Source of the DNA: Aquila chrysaetos chrysaetos
Lineage: Eukaryota > Chordata > Aves > Accipitriformes > Accipitridae
NCBI RefSeq assembly: GCF_900496995.4
Contig: NC_044014.1
Coordinates: 15,402,501 to 15,466,500, forward strand
Direction of reading: 5' to 3'
Length of the DNA: 64,000 nucleotides
Shown here: in pieces, positions 28,101 to 39,181 of the stretch
How the letters are laid out: every line of letters starts with the position of its first letter
How positions within the stretch are numbered: the stretch's first letter is position 1
Translations under genes and position numbers: made by a program
Notes under the pieces: model-generated
What the model was told of the DNA's origin: nothing
Seen by the model: only the letters and a program-made list of their open reading frames with translations
Database searches by the model: none

Positions 28101-28593
28101 AATAAAGGTGAATTAGCTATATGGATATGCAGGAACATGAATCAAAGCTGACTCTCAAACGTACCGTTTGTACAGAGATGTGCTAAAGCACCAGGATGTG
28201 ATGGATGCAGCCTGCTCAGAAAACACCTGAGGACAAAAAGTGCTTGTAAGGCATCTCACCACAGCTTCCCAAAATCTGATTATGTAGGGGGAGGGGAAAA
28301 AAAAAATATCAAATTTTGGAATACATTAATTCAGTTGAACAGTACAGGGAGAAGAAGGTGCCAGCAAGAAGCAAATCAATTCCCAAAGGCTGCAGAGAAA
28401 TTTCACTGACTTGGAGCTTCAGAGCAAGGTTGGCTACACTTAGAAGAGTTATGTTTCACCTGAAATATTTAACATTGGGCATTTGAAATGCTCTGTGTAT
28501 CTAAAGAGCCCACCAAAAATCTGCTGACAAGGAGACTTTAGAGGATTGGGCTCATGCGATGCTTTCAATGGGTTAACCCAGAAGTTTGGGTTT

Positions 28594-28625
28594 AAAAAAA
28601 AAAAAAAAAGAGAGAGAGAGAGAAA
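28594..28625 (+). repeat. A16 followed by (GA)n
   Basis: Sixteen A are followed by about seven GA units in intergenic DNA: a microsatellite. Confidence 0.85.
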
Positions 28626-31600
28626 AGCATGGGAAGGGTAAGACTCTGGCCTCTGTCACAGGGAAGCAAAAATTACCATGTAATGAATGCCGGGCTGCTT
28701 TTGGGACATGTTCGGATAGATCTGTTGTTAGGAGGGAGATGTTTCCATGGCAAAACCATCATCCTAAATAGCACTGTAACTCAGCAGACATGTGGCGGTG
28801 GCCCCAGGGACCATCATCCAGGTCCATTCAAGCATCCTTCCAGGAGAGGTGGGAGTGCGACGGCAGGGGGGATCAGGGCAGCTCCCAGTGATGCTCGCTG
28901 TGCCTCTGCCGGCAAGGCTGTCGGCTCAGCGTTTTTCAGTCCCTTCCGACTTTAAAAGAAAACTACAACAAAAGGCAAGCTTGAAATAGCTCATTTTATC
29001 TCAGCAGACAAATAACTTGCTTTGAGCATCATTGTCACTCAGGCTAAATTACTTTTAGATGTTTTTAATGACCGGGTAACATTTTTCAGCTGTTCATTCT
29101 GTGGCACCCTGCTAGGGGACAGTCCATCTGTAAAGACCAAGGACTCGGATATCGTGGTTGTTCTTCCTGACATTCGTGTGGCTTTATTATTTGATATGTG
29201 ATTCCCTGTGGTAGAGATGTTTTCAGCTAAATTTACAGCTACAAGCTCTTTTCTTTGCATAGGGGGATCTGTTTCCAAACGGGGCTGGGAGGCTGGCTAT
29301 GCGTGGAGCAGCAGGAGGTCAGGGATGCAGAGGAGAAACTTTGGCAGATTGAAGGTGACAGTCCAAATCCTATCTGTGCTAAGGTTGACGTTATCATAGG
29401 GCTGGAGCAATTTTAACCCATCATTTGTTACCCCTACCTTTCATTTCACTTGTAATGCACGGCACGAAGAGCTGTGACTTGCAAAACGATCCCAATGGGG
29501 ACACGGTTTGCGACATCAGCAACGCAGGTCTCCCAAATCCCTCTTTCCGAGGCAGGCACAGCTTTCGCATGCATTCCCAAAGGCAGCTTTTAAGCCACTT
29601 GCCTTCGCCATCTCTGGGTTTTGCAGCGCTTCTAGGAGATGTATTTTTAAATCCAAGCTCATAAATTTTGGAAGCTACTCTCCTTCCCCCACCCCCTCGC
29701 CCCTATCAAAGTGTCAGAGCTGAAGAAAAACTGTGAGAGTGATGGATGCGCCTGGCTCTGCTTGCCAGTGCTCTGCCTGTGTGCGGGGGGTTATTTACTG
29801 CGCTGCTCGGGTTGTTTCTTCTTCGGTGGCAGTGATGGCAGGGTTGGGGTTCGGTGCATGGGAAGGAGAGGCAGGCTGCCCACGGGTCAGCTGAGCTTTG
29901 GGCTGGAGCAGGCAGGGCTGGGGAGAGGTTGCTTGGGCACAGGGGCCAGATGGCCAAAAGGTGAAGCTATGGGGACATGGATCCTGGCTGGCAGCTTGGC
30001 CCAGAGGGTGGATGCCAGGGACCATTACACCCTCCTGGCTTTACCTCTAGGGGTGTGTGGGTTAGCTCACCCAAAAGGGCAGCTCCTAAAAGCCACTGGT
30101 GTTGCTCCAGCCCCTGTGCAACCCCAGGCTCGTGTGTTGCTGCTCTTAGCAGTATGTGGCAGGGACCCAATCTGCCACACAGGGGGCTGTGCCCCAGCCA
30201 CAGAAACAGAGACCCCTGTGGTCCCTGGCCAGGCTGGAGCCCACCTGCTTTTACTGGGAGCAGTTGGGATGATGGGCAGAGGGGTTGCTGGTGTCCTGGG
30301 GCTGGAGCTGTGGGCTCTGCCCCTTCGCTGCCTGCAGCCACCTTGGTCCTGCTCCTGCCCCAGAGCTGGAATGAGACCCCACGTCGAGCCCTGAAATGCC
30401 ACTCTTGCCTCTCCCACGGGATTCCCATCAGCTGCTGGTGTTTGCCCCCTGTGCTGCAGGAGCATCCCGAAGAAGCCCTGCCCGGTTGAAAGGCAGGTCG
30501 GGAGCCTGCCCTCCCGCAGTCTCACCAGCCCTTCCCCGCAGGTGCGCTGCCGACAGATCCCAAGCCAGGGAGATGATTTCCACCAGCTCGGAGAGGTTTG
30601 CAGACGAGCAAACCAAACCCCGCTGGCTCCCCGTGCAAGCGCCTGTCCTCTGTGAACTCCCGCGCGTCTCTCGCAGCCGGGCTTGTGGGAACAGATTGGA
30701 GGCTGCTGTGACTCAGCTGCTTCTCCCCTGAGAAAATCCGCCCTGGCACCACACTCAGCTCTGCGGCTGGGGCTGCCGGCACCTGGCAGCCTTCATCAAC
30801 AAATGGCCTTGGGCAAAACATCCCAATTTCCACTGCCAAACACTTATAGGGGAGAAATCCAGCATCTGATCTTGCGGGAAGTCGGGGCAGCAACTCCGCT
30901 GCTCTACTGAGCTGGGGGGAAAAGTCCTGTCTCTACCCAAAACCAAGCACTGGGCTGGAGCGGCTGCAGCATGGGCTGGCTGTTCGGCTGCCTTCTGGCC
31001 TGTCGCTGCCTTTTTCTAGCTCGTTATAACTTTCTCAAATTCTTCTGTGATTGTAATTTTCCTTGCTGGCGCTCAGCCTGAAGAAACAGTGGTTTGGAAA
31101 GTTTGCTCAATGACTCGAAGGGAAGAGGCTCCCGTGCCTTTCATGCCCTGTGCCCGCTGGAATATTTTTTTTTCCCCGGGGCTAATCTGTGGAGCATCAC
31201 GCTTGGCTTGACGAGTTCATGACGCTCTCAAGAAACAAAGCCAAGCCTGGTGAGTGTGCACTCAGCTGCTGGGAAGCCCCAAGTGCCGCTGCCGGGCTCC
31301 AGGCATTGCCGGCAGGTCTTTTCTGCTTCTCTGCTTCACGCAGTGCTGCCGGTCGGGATCCTGGTCAGGCTGGTCCTGCGGTGGGCAGAGGGGACAGCCA
31401 AGATGGCAGATGCTGGAGCAGCGAGACTGACCCCATGGTGTGGGGCTGGCGTGCTCCCCGCTGGGCTTTTCTTCCATGGAGGCAGGCAAAGCAGCAATGC
31501 CGGACTCGCAGTATAGTTGAGGGATGGAGGGGCCTGGAGAAAGGCTGGTTTGCTCGTTGTTGCTTTCTCACGTCAAAAGGGAAAGGTACTCGGTTTTCCA

Positions 31601-34600
31601 CCCGTGGTTTTGATGTTATAACGCCTCTCGGCACGGTGCGGGCTGGCATGGCTTTAGCATGAGTTTCACAACTCTTTTGCGGGTTTCATAAATCCCCAGC
31701 TGCTGGAGTGCTGTGATTTTGTAACTCCCAGCTGGCTTTCAAACCTGTCTGGAGCGCAGCTTGAAACGGTCAGCTGCCTGCTGCCCCTTGGACGACAGAG
31801 GCTGGCAAACCAAATCCCAGACACTGGGCTTTTATCTTGCTTTTCTTGCTCGGGGCAAGGGAAAGGCAGGCTGCAGGCGCTGCTGAGGAGGAACCAGAGC
31901 TGCCCTGGGAAGCAGTTTCCTACCAAAGGCTGCAGATCCTGGTCAGCCCCATGGGTTTGATAGATACCAACACCATGTCAGCATTGCTACCCCAAAACTG
32001 GGGGCTTTGCGACACGCTGCTGCCTTGGTGTGCACCCCTGCCAGCGTATTTCCAATTTAATGCTGGCTGTTATTCGATCCTGCCAAGTTGTTTGTGTTTA
32101 CGTCACTATGATCCATAATGAAACCCTCTTCCCGGCTGAACCTGGTTCCCAGTGGTGGGAGTGGGTACGCACAGCAGTGGGGAGGGCAGGGGTCTCCTGC
32201 CAGTCACCCGGGACGCCCCTGTGCATGGGGCATCCCCTATGGTCCTGGCCCTTCAGGATGAACTTGGGAGGGGGCGAGGGGGCTGGAGGGGCTGGAGCCT
32301 GGGGGCTGGCATGTTTTGAGGCTGCAGGCAGGGTGGGGGTCCCTTGGGGCCCAGAGTGACAGTGGGTGTTGAGCTACAACCAAGCCAGATAATGCTTCAT
32401 CCCCAGCAGAGCCTGAGGCACAGCGGTGTCGTGCATTAAGCAACTTAATGCGTGTCTTCTTGTGCTGCGACAGGGTCCCCTGTGTCCCTCCAGGAAGGCT
32501 GCAGGCTGGCGGTGGCTGAGGAAGTATCTCTGGCTGGGGGTCCGGCAGGGAGCACCTGGCAGCGCTGCCGCCCCGGGCGCTGAGCTGCAACCTGAGTGCA
32601 CGCAGGTCGCTGGCTCCCAGGCTCGGGGCAAGCGCAGCATGTGTGCTGGGAGAGCTGATCCGCGCTAATCCCATCAATATTTCACGGCGCTGTGGCCCTG
32701 TTATAATTCCTCGCATCATCTGGGATGCTGGCTGGGACGGGGTGCATTGCCAAGTGAAACACGAGAGCTGCCGTGGCTTCGCCCTGGCTCCTTGGGCATC
32801 GGAGGGGTGAAAGGGGCTGGCTGTGGGCATTTCTACCCGCTGCGGCGGGTAGGGTTATCTGGCAGAGATGGGTGAACACAAACACGCTGGCCGAGCGTGG
32901 GCATCGTGGGCATCCACCTGGCTTTGCCGTATGCCAGAGCGGTGGGATTGTGCTGTGACGGGCAGCTGCTGGCACAGGCAAAGGGCAGCTGACCCTGGCA
33001 CGGAGGGGGCTGTGATGTGGGACAAGCCTGCTCTGCCCAGTCCTCTCTCCGTGGGCCACGGTGTTTAAGTGACAACAAAAAGGAATTAAACAGTAAGCAG
33101 ACTGTGGGCTGTTGATCAGGGCACTAAAGCATCTCCTTTTCCTAAACGCCATTTGGATTAACGGGGAGAGAGCATTAGAGATAAAATCTCCTTGCGTGGC
33201 CATGGGGAGGGCGGTTTCCCAAGGCTCCATGGCATGACCCAGAGGGCCCCCTGCTCTGGGCTGTCCCCTAGGCTAGGACAGGGGCTGCAGGGCTGCTCCG
33301 ATGGGAAATTCCCCTTCCAGCACCTTGCTGGCTCTGGGCTGAGGCTGGAGCACAAGCAAGACCTCTGCTCGGCAGCACTGCTCTGCAGGCAGAGGGATGC
33401 AGGTGCGGGAGAGGGTTGGCTCTGGTTTGGCTCTTGCCTGCTGCTGCCTGCATCCATCCCTCTCTGGCTCTTGGGAAAGCCGTGCAAATAAGAGCAAGGC
33501 CCTGGCCTTCAACCTCGTGGGGCCCTAAATTCCTTCAGTTAATCTCACGGGGGCAGCAGAGCAGGCGAAGGCTCTGAAAATAGATCTGTTTCCAGCTGCC
33601 TATGACTCGTGTTAATTAATTAAAGCCTCGCAAGCTCGGGCCTGTAAATACGCAGTGCCGAACGCGCCAGGCTCTGCTCGCTCTTTGCTCATGCACTAAT
33701 TACCCCACTGCGAGGCCAGGAGCTAACGCAGCTCCAATTTGTGCTGGGTTCGGCTTGCAGCCACGTGGGAGGGCTCCTGCCTGTGCTGCCTGAGCAGGCA
33801 GTGCAGTGCCCTGGAGAGGGAGGGAGCCTTGGGCAGCCCCATCTCAGCCCTGGCACCCCCTTCCCCAGTGCTCACGGACCAGTTCTCCCCATAACCAGCC
33901 CCGCAGGCTCCAGCTGTGCCTCTGCTACGGTAGGGGATGGGGTTCGGAGCAGATGTGGGGCGCCAGCCGCCTCACAGCACCCGAATCCCCCATCCCTGGG
34001 TAAGACAGGCTGGTCAAAAGCATCCCTGCCTCGTGGGCAGAGGCTGCTGCTTCAGCCTGCCCTCCTGCTGCCCATGCAGGGCCCTGGGTCCGGCCGGGCA
34101 GGGCTGCGGGTGAGCCCCGCTCCCGGTGCGTGGGCACCCCACTTCTGCAGGGTGGGCGGAGAGGCGAGGCGCCGTGAGGCGTGGAGGAGACGCTGGGGTT
34201 TTGCCCAAGGACAGGAGGAAACGGTAATTAGCTGCTGGAGTGTACAGGAGGTGAGGGTGGGAGGACGGGGAGCACTGGAGGAGGTGGGTAGCGTCTCTGC
34301 TCTGGGGTCCCTGGGAATGGGGACGGGGAATGGGTCCCAGCATCTCGTGCCGGGCAAGGGGGTAGTGGCTGCTCGGTGAGTGTGCACGAGGGTGGTGGGA
34401 GCACCCAGATGGGTCCCTCCTCAGCTGAGACCCATCAGTGCGTGGGGACAGGGGGGATTCAAGCCTTTGCTGCTTTCCCTCCCACCCATGGCACTTTCAG
34501 TAGGCAGGACCCTGGCAGTCAGAGGCCTTGGGAGTGGCATGTTAGCTGGGCTCCACACGGGAGCACCCTGCCCCTGCCACCCTTACCAACCCTAAAAGGT

Positions 34601-35589
34601 CCAGGTGGTGGTGAGAGCTCAACTGGGGCTGACCCTCATCCCCAGACGATGCTCAGCAACTTCAGCACAAACCTGCTCAACACTAAGCCCTGCCGTGGGT
34701 CTGGCTCCAGGTCTGAAGGGTGTGGGGTCAGGGTGGCCCTTGTCCCCTTCTTGGAGACCTCACCCCTCATGGGGGGTCGGTGTGGAGTGAAGGGGATGAA
34801 CCCGCATCCGAGGGTGCCGGTGCTGGGACTAGGCACCGCATGGCTTTGTAACCACAGGCTGGCAGCACCCAGCCACCCCGCCAGCTTCGGAAGCTGTAAT
34901 CTGGCGTGCGCAGGTACAGCATCTCCCCACCTCCTGCTCCAGCTGATTTCCAATTGCCCTAGATCCAACCTGCTGATTACATACAGCACTTGGGGTTTTG
35001 CTTTTGGGAGGCCTGCCACTGTGACGGGTGAGGAGGGAGGGTTGGCCAGGCGCTGAAAGCTTGCGAAAGGAAAGCAAACACAGGCCTGAACCTGGCAGCT
35101 CCTGTCTGTGGGGAGGAGCCGCAGAAGCCACCCAGGACAAAAAGGCTCCACACAGGGCCCCAGAGAAACCATTAGCCGCCTGTGTTTCCAAACAAGCTTC
35201 CACCATGGGTAAACGAAGACTAAATGGGGAGGCATGTGCTAATAGGAGGGAGAAGATGGGGCACGGTGCCTCGGTCAGGTGTGCGATGCGGGATGCGAGG
35301 AACCGGGGTGGGTTTGGGGAGCGAGGAGCCTCGGCGGGCACCGTGGCACCGGCTGGGTGGCTGTGGTGTGACGACACCGCGTGTGCTGCGTTGGCAGAGC
35401 GGGGCGATGCTTATCTGCATCTCATTTTATCTTATTTTACAGTTACGAGCCCAAGTTACCAGCCCTTTGCCTCCCTGGCCTTGCGAAGGGCTTGAACGCA
35501 GGCTCCTCTCCCAGAGACCTTTTTGGGGCTGTATAACCCAAACCGCCCGTGGTGAGCGAACCCCCCCAGCCCACCCAACCCCTCCCCAC

Positions 35590-36030
35590 GTGTCGGGTGC
35601 TGACCGTCCCCGGGCCGGGGCGGGGGGGGTTTTTTGCACGGCGGCGTCTCTGCCTGCCGTGGCTCTGCCGAGGGAAATGGTGCCCCCCGCCTCCCAGCGC
35701 GGGCAGGGGTAGCCCAGCCCCGGCCCCCCCCCCCTCCCCGCCGCTCCCGCCCTCCATCCTTCGCGGGCCCCATGCGGGTGGCCCCGGGCCGGGGCTGGGC
35801 ACCGCGGCCTCCGCGTACCGGAACCTCCGCGGCCGGCAGGGGGCGGTGCGGGGCGGGGCGGGCGGCGCGCGGCTCGGCTCGGCTCGGCACGGCACGGCAC
35901 GGCGGGGCCGGGCTGCGCCGCGCCGGGGCTGCGCTGCGCTGTGCTGTGCCGGGCCGGGCTGGGCCGGGCCGGGCCGCCCGCACCTGCTGCGTCGCCGAGG
36001 AGCGCCGCACCGCACCAGGCAAGTGGCGGG
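35590..36030 (+). promoter_or_regulatory. CpG island, candidate SEMA4G promoter and first non-coding exon
   Basis: This is a dense CpG island with pentamer runs (GGCTC then GGCAC at 35871-35902) and no TATA box. It is the only strong CpG island between SLF2 and the SEMA4G start codon. A non-coding first exon could end at 36018, where CACCAG is followed by GCAAGT, the consensus of rare GC-AG introns. A GT alternative is TGCAG/GTGAGG at 36615. The coding-exon acceptor at 46240-46241 proves that some upstream exon exists. Which donor is used, and whether this island is the start, is inference. Confidence 0.45.
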
Positions 36031-36055
36031 GAGACGCGAGTGGGGATCAGCCGTC

Positions 36056-36490
36056 GGCTGGGTGCTGGGTCCGGGTCCGGGTGCTGGGTCCGGGTCCGCA
36101 GGGAGGGCCGGGAGGGGCTGGGTCTGGGCGCCGCGTCCGCAGGCAGGATCCGGAAAGCTGGATGTGGGTGCTGGGTCCGGGTGCTGCATGCACGGGCAGA
36201 GGCTGGGCGCTGGGGCTGGGTGCTGAGTCCGCAGGGCAGGGTCGGGGGTGCTGGGTCTGAGCGCTGAACCTGCGGGCAGGGTCGGGGGTGGTGGGTTTGG
36301 GGTGCTGGGTCCGCAGGGCAGGATCTGGGGTGCTGGATCTGGGTGTTGAGTCCAATGGTAGGGCCTGGGGTGCTGGGTCTGGGTCCCGGTCTGGGTCTGC
36401 AGACAGGGTTTGGGGTGCTGGATCTGGGTGCTGAGCCCACAGGCAGGATCTGGGGTGCTGGGTGCGGGTGCTGGGCGCACAGGTGGGGTC
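36056..36490 (+). repeat. G-rich minisatellite, about 40-bp degenerate units
   Basis: Repeats of GGGTGCTGGGTCTGGGTGCT followed by GAGTCCGCAGGCAGG-like segments recur about ten times, with decay and length variation. The + strand has many GGG runs, so G-quadruplexes and R-loops are possible. The long minus-strand open frame over it (Pro/Gln/His/Thr-rich) is a by-product of the repeat. Confidence 0.85.
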
Positions 36491-37408
36491 CAGAAGAGGA
36501 GCAGCAGGGGTCTGACCTGCTGGGGTCGAAGTCCAGGGAATGATGCCTTGGGGGAAACAGGGAGGCAGAGCCTCGGGGGCAGGAGGGAGAGGGTTTCTGG
36601 GGAGGTCTGATGCAGGTGAGGATTTGGGGGTGACAAGCTGGAGGGGAGGTGGCAATATGCAGGATCTGGTGGCAGCACAGGTAGCTTTTTTGGGGGACAG
36701 CTTTGGGGCGTGGGCTGAGGTGGGGCTGGAGGACCTGGGCAGGAGCGACGGGGGGACACGCCGAGGGTGTAAGGAATGACGACGGTGGGGATTGTAGCCA
36801 GACAGGACACCAGCTCCTGGGGAGAGGGCTAGATACAGCCCCTCTCTTCCCCAGCAGATCAGGGGTCTGTGGGGATGGGGACTGCTGGCGGTATTTGGGG
36901 AGGCTGAGTGTTACCTGGGGGCAGCTGGTGTTCCAGCCGGCTGGGACGAGATACTAAACCGATGCAGGTGGTGCAGTGCAATCCCTGCCTCCCCCCCTTC
37001 CTCTCGGGAGGCAGAGGGGCACTGGACGTGGCTCATCTAAGCCCTGGCTCCTTGGGATTCATTTCCTTGGGATGTATCGCTGTGGGGGCTGCAGATGCCC
37101 CCGGCTGGAGGGGACCGGCTTGTGCTGGGTGCTTGTCTGCGTTGGGGTCGAGCTGCATCTCCCTGCCGATCCAAGGGTAGAAGGGACCTGCCGGGCAGCA
37201 CTGGGATTTGGGGCTCTCTTTGCCCTCCCCATCCGTACCCAAGTGGGCCAGTGGCTTGTGCCTGGCCTTTAAAACCGAGAGCGTGAAGTGGGAGGGGGAA
37301 CCGTGAAAGGGCTCTTCAGGTGCCAAGAAAAACCGTCTCCAAAGACAAAGAGAGTGCCCAAAATGGATGAGGAGTGCAGATTCCCCCAGAGGCAGGGAAA
37401 TTATCAAT

Positions 37409-37430
37409 AACAACAATGGCATTTGTTGTG
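37409..37430. promoter_or_regulatory. Inverted SOX-like motif pair
   Basis: AACAATGG at 37412-37419 faces CATTTGTTGT at 37420-37429, making a near-palindrome of two SOX HMG-box-like cores in an AT-rich island. It is a candidate dimer site; function is inference. Confidence 0.3.
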
Positions 37431-38575
37431 CTAGTTGGCCTACCACCGCGGGCTCCGGCTGCTTTGCCTCCCTCTGTGGTGGGCACAAGCTGGGACCCCA
37501 CACATGAACCCCAAACCCAGGCGGAACGGCCGCGGCGATGCTGCGCGCGTGTCCCGCAGGACGTGTCTCTGCTTCATCTCGGTTTGGCCAGGCTCGCTCT
37601 GCCCGGAGGCATGAGGGGCAGGGAGCTGCCCCCCCCAGCACGCCAAGATCCCTATCTTGACCTTGTTTTTGTGTTGCAACCGGAGGGGAAAAAAAACCCA
37701 AAACCCCAACAACCCTTTCGGTTCCTGCAGATGAGGGCTTTGTGTCGTAGGCTTGTTCTCCCCCCCCGCCTTTTCCAACATCCATTTGAACCTTTCACCA
37801 CTTTCTCCGCCAGGAATGCAGCGGGTTTGCTGGAGCCGGGAGGTTTATTCAGTAAATCTGGCAGGTCGTGTGCCGGGAAAAAGCATCCAGGTGCGCCGGG
37901 CCAGCAAGGGGGGGCTCTGCCGGCACCCCGTGCAGGAGAGCAGCGGTGGGTGCAGTGGAGACACGGTGCCAGCCTCGCCTGGCCGCGTGTGGGGAATTTC
38001 CCTCCCTGCGCTTGCCTGCCGGCTCCGCTTGGCATCTTGATGGGACTTGTTGGGAAGCGGCTCATGTGATGGGTGGTTTGCGGGGGGGAGCCGGTCGCGG
38101 GGGACCCGTTGCCTCTCAGGGAGGGGGGACACAATGTCCCCAGAGCTTTTTATGTTCCCCTGCTGTGAAAGCCCCCCTGGCAGCGGCCGGCTGCTGCTGC
38201 GGGTGCTGGGCAGGCGCCTGTTCCCGTTCAAAGGTGAGAGCTCCCTGCACCACACCGCTGTCACCGTCCCTCCCCGCCTGGCTGTGCCACCGCTCCTGGT
38301 GATTTACAAGCACAAGGGCTTTGCCATAGCAGGGTCGTCACCAAACTCAGCTCCTCCATCTTCTTGGGGCCTGAGCTCCGCCGTTCGGAGATGAAGGAAG
38401 CCGAGGGTTTCAGGCACCGTGTTACCGACTAGTGCAGGGGCCAGGATGCAGCTTGGTGATTCAGGGTGTGCTCTGGCTTGTGCTTTTCTTGTTGCTTAAA
38501 AGCTCCCCCCAGGTACAACACCATCTCCCCTTACCTGATGGAGGGCTCTCGTTTGCCTGTTGCAAAGCCCGGCCC

Positions 38576-39181
38576 ATGCAAATAAGGTGGGGAGCTGATT
38601 TTGGGGCAGCAAAGCTGGCGGTATGCAAATGGCTGTGGGAAAGGTCAGATGCTGCTGCCTCGCGCCGTGCAGTTTTGAATGCAGAGTTGAATATCAAATT
38701 GGGTTTGACCCCAGATTTGGAGCTTTGTTGGAGGGAAAGCGAAGCAAACAAGAAGACATTGTCAAAGCTGGAAGCCATAAAACTGTTCCTGTCATCTGGT
38801 TTTCCTGGACTTCTGAAAATAAAACAGTTTATCTTTGGAATAAATAAAAGGGAGAGGGACAAGCTTGCGGCAGAAAGCCCCACGTTGACACCAGGCGAGC
38901 TGGGTTGCGCTCCAACTCTTGCCCCTGCTTCCGAGGGGACCCCAGGTCATGCGTGATTTCTGAGCCTCAGTTTCCCCTTGGGGAAGCCCCGCGCCACACC
39001 GATGGTGGGAACCCCAGGCATTGCCAAGAAACGTCTTTGAAACTCAAACCTGGCTTTGGAAAAAAACTGGAAGACAAACCGGCTCTAAACAAACACCCGA
39101 GTTAATTCCTTGTTTTGCATTGTACGAGCCCAGTGAAATGAAACACAGTGCAGCCACGGGGACGAGCAAATGGATGCAAAT
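38576..39181. promoter_or_regulatory. Cluster of three ATGCAAAT octamers
   Basis: Perfect POU/Oct octamers sit at 38576-38583, 38623-38630 and 39174-39181, all in the same orientation; the first two start 47 bp apart. The flanks (38,650-38,860) are AT-rich in an otherwise GC-rich region. This could be an intronic enhancer of SEMA4G; the evidence is motif-level only. Confidence 0.35.

Larger units (their letters stand above)
22161..35589. other. SLF2-SEMA4G intergenic region, no gene found
   Basis: No ORF here resembles a known protein, and none pairs with splice sites to make a convincing gene. Open frames on both strands are short or low-complexity shadows. GC content rises steeply from about 23 kb. 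Stretches that stand out as possible regulatory DNA, because they are AT-rich islands in GC-rich surroundings, are 26,885-27,010 (AP-1-like TGACTCA at 26895), 27,330-27,420 (octamer ATTTGCAT at 27351), 31,010-31,080 and 33,590-33,740 (TTAATTAATTAA with nearby TAATTA). This is inference only. Confidence 0.6.

Noticed and set aside
29711-34387. Several 150-230-aa open frames on both strands between SLF2 and SEMA4G
   Set aside because: They overlap one another in several frames, have no recognisable domain, and are expected by chance in GC-rich DNA.
36056-36490. Regular repeats as a CRISPR-like array
   Set aside because: Units are degenerate, there are no unique spacers and no cas genes, and the genome is a vertebrate's; this is a minisatellite.
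35443-36810. 455-aa and 337-aa minus-strand open frames, Pro/Gln/His-rich
   Set aside because: They track the 36.06-36.49 kb minisatellite and CpG island; composition follows the repeat, and no splice or start context or known domain supports a gene.
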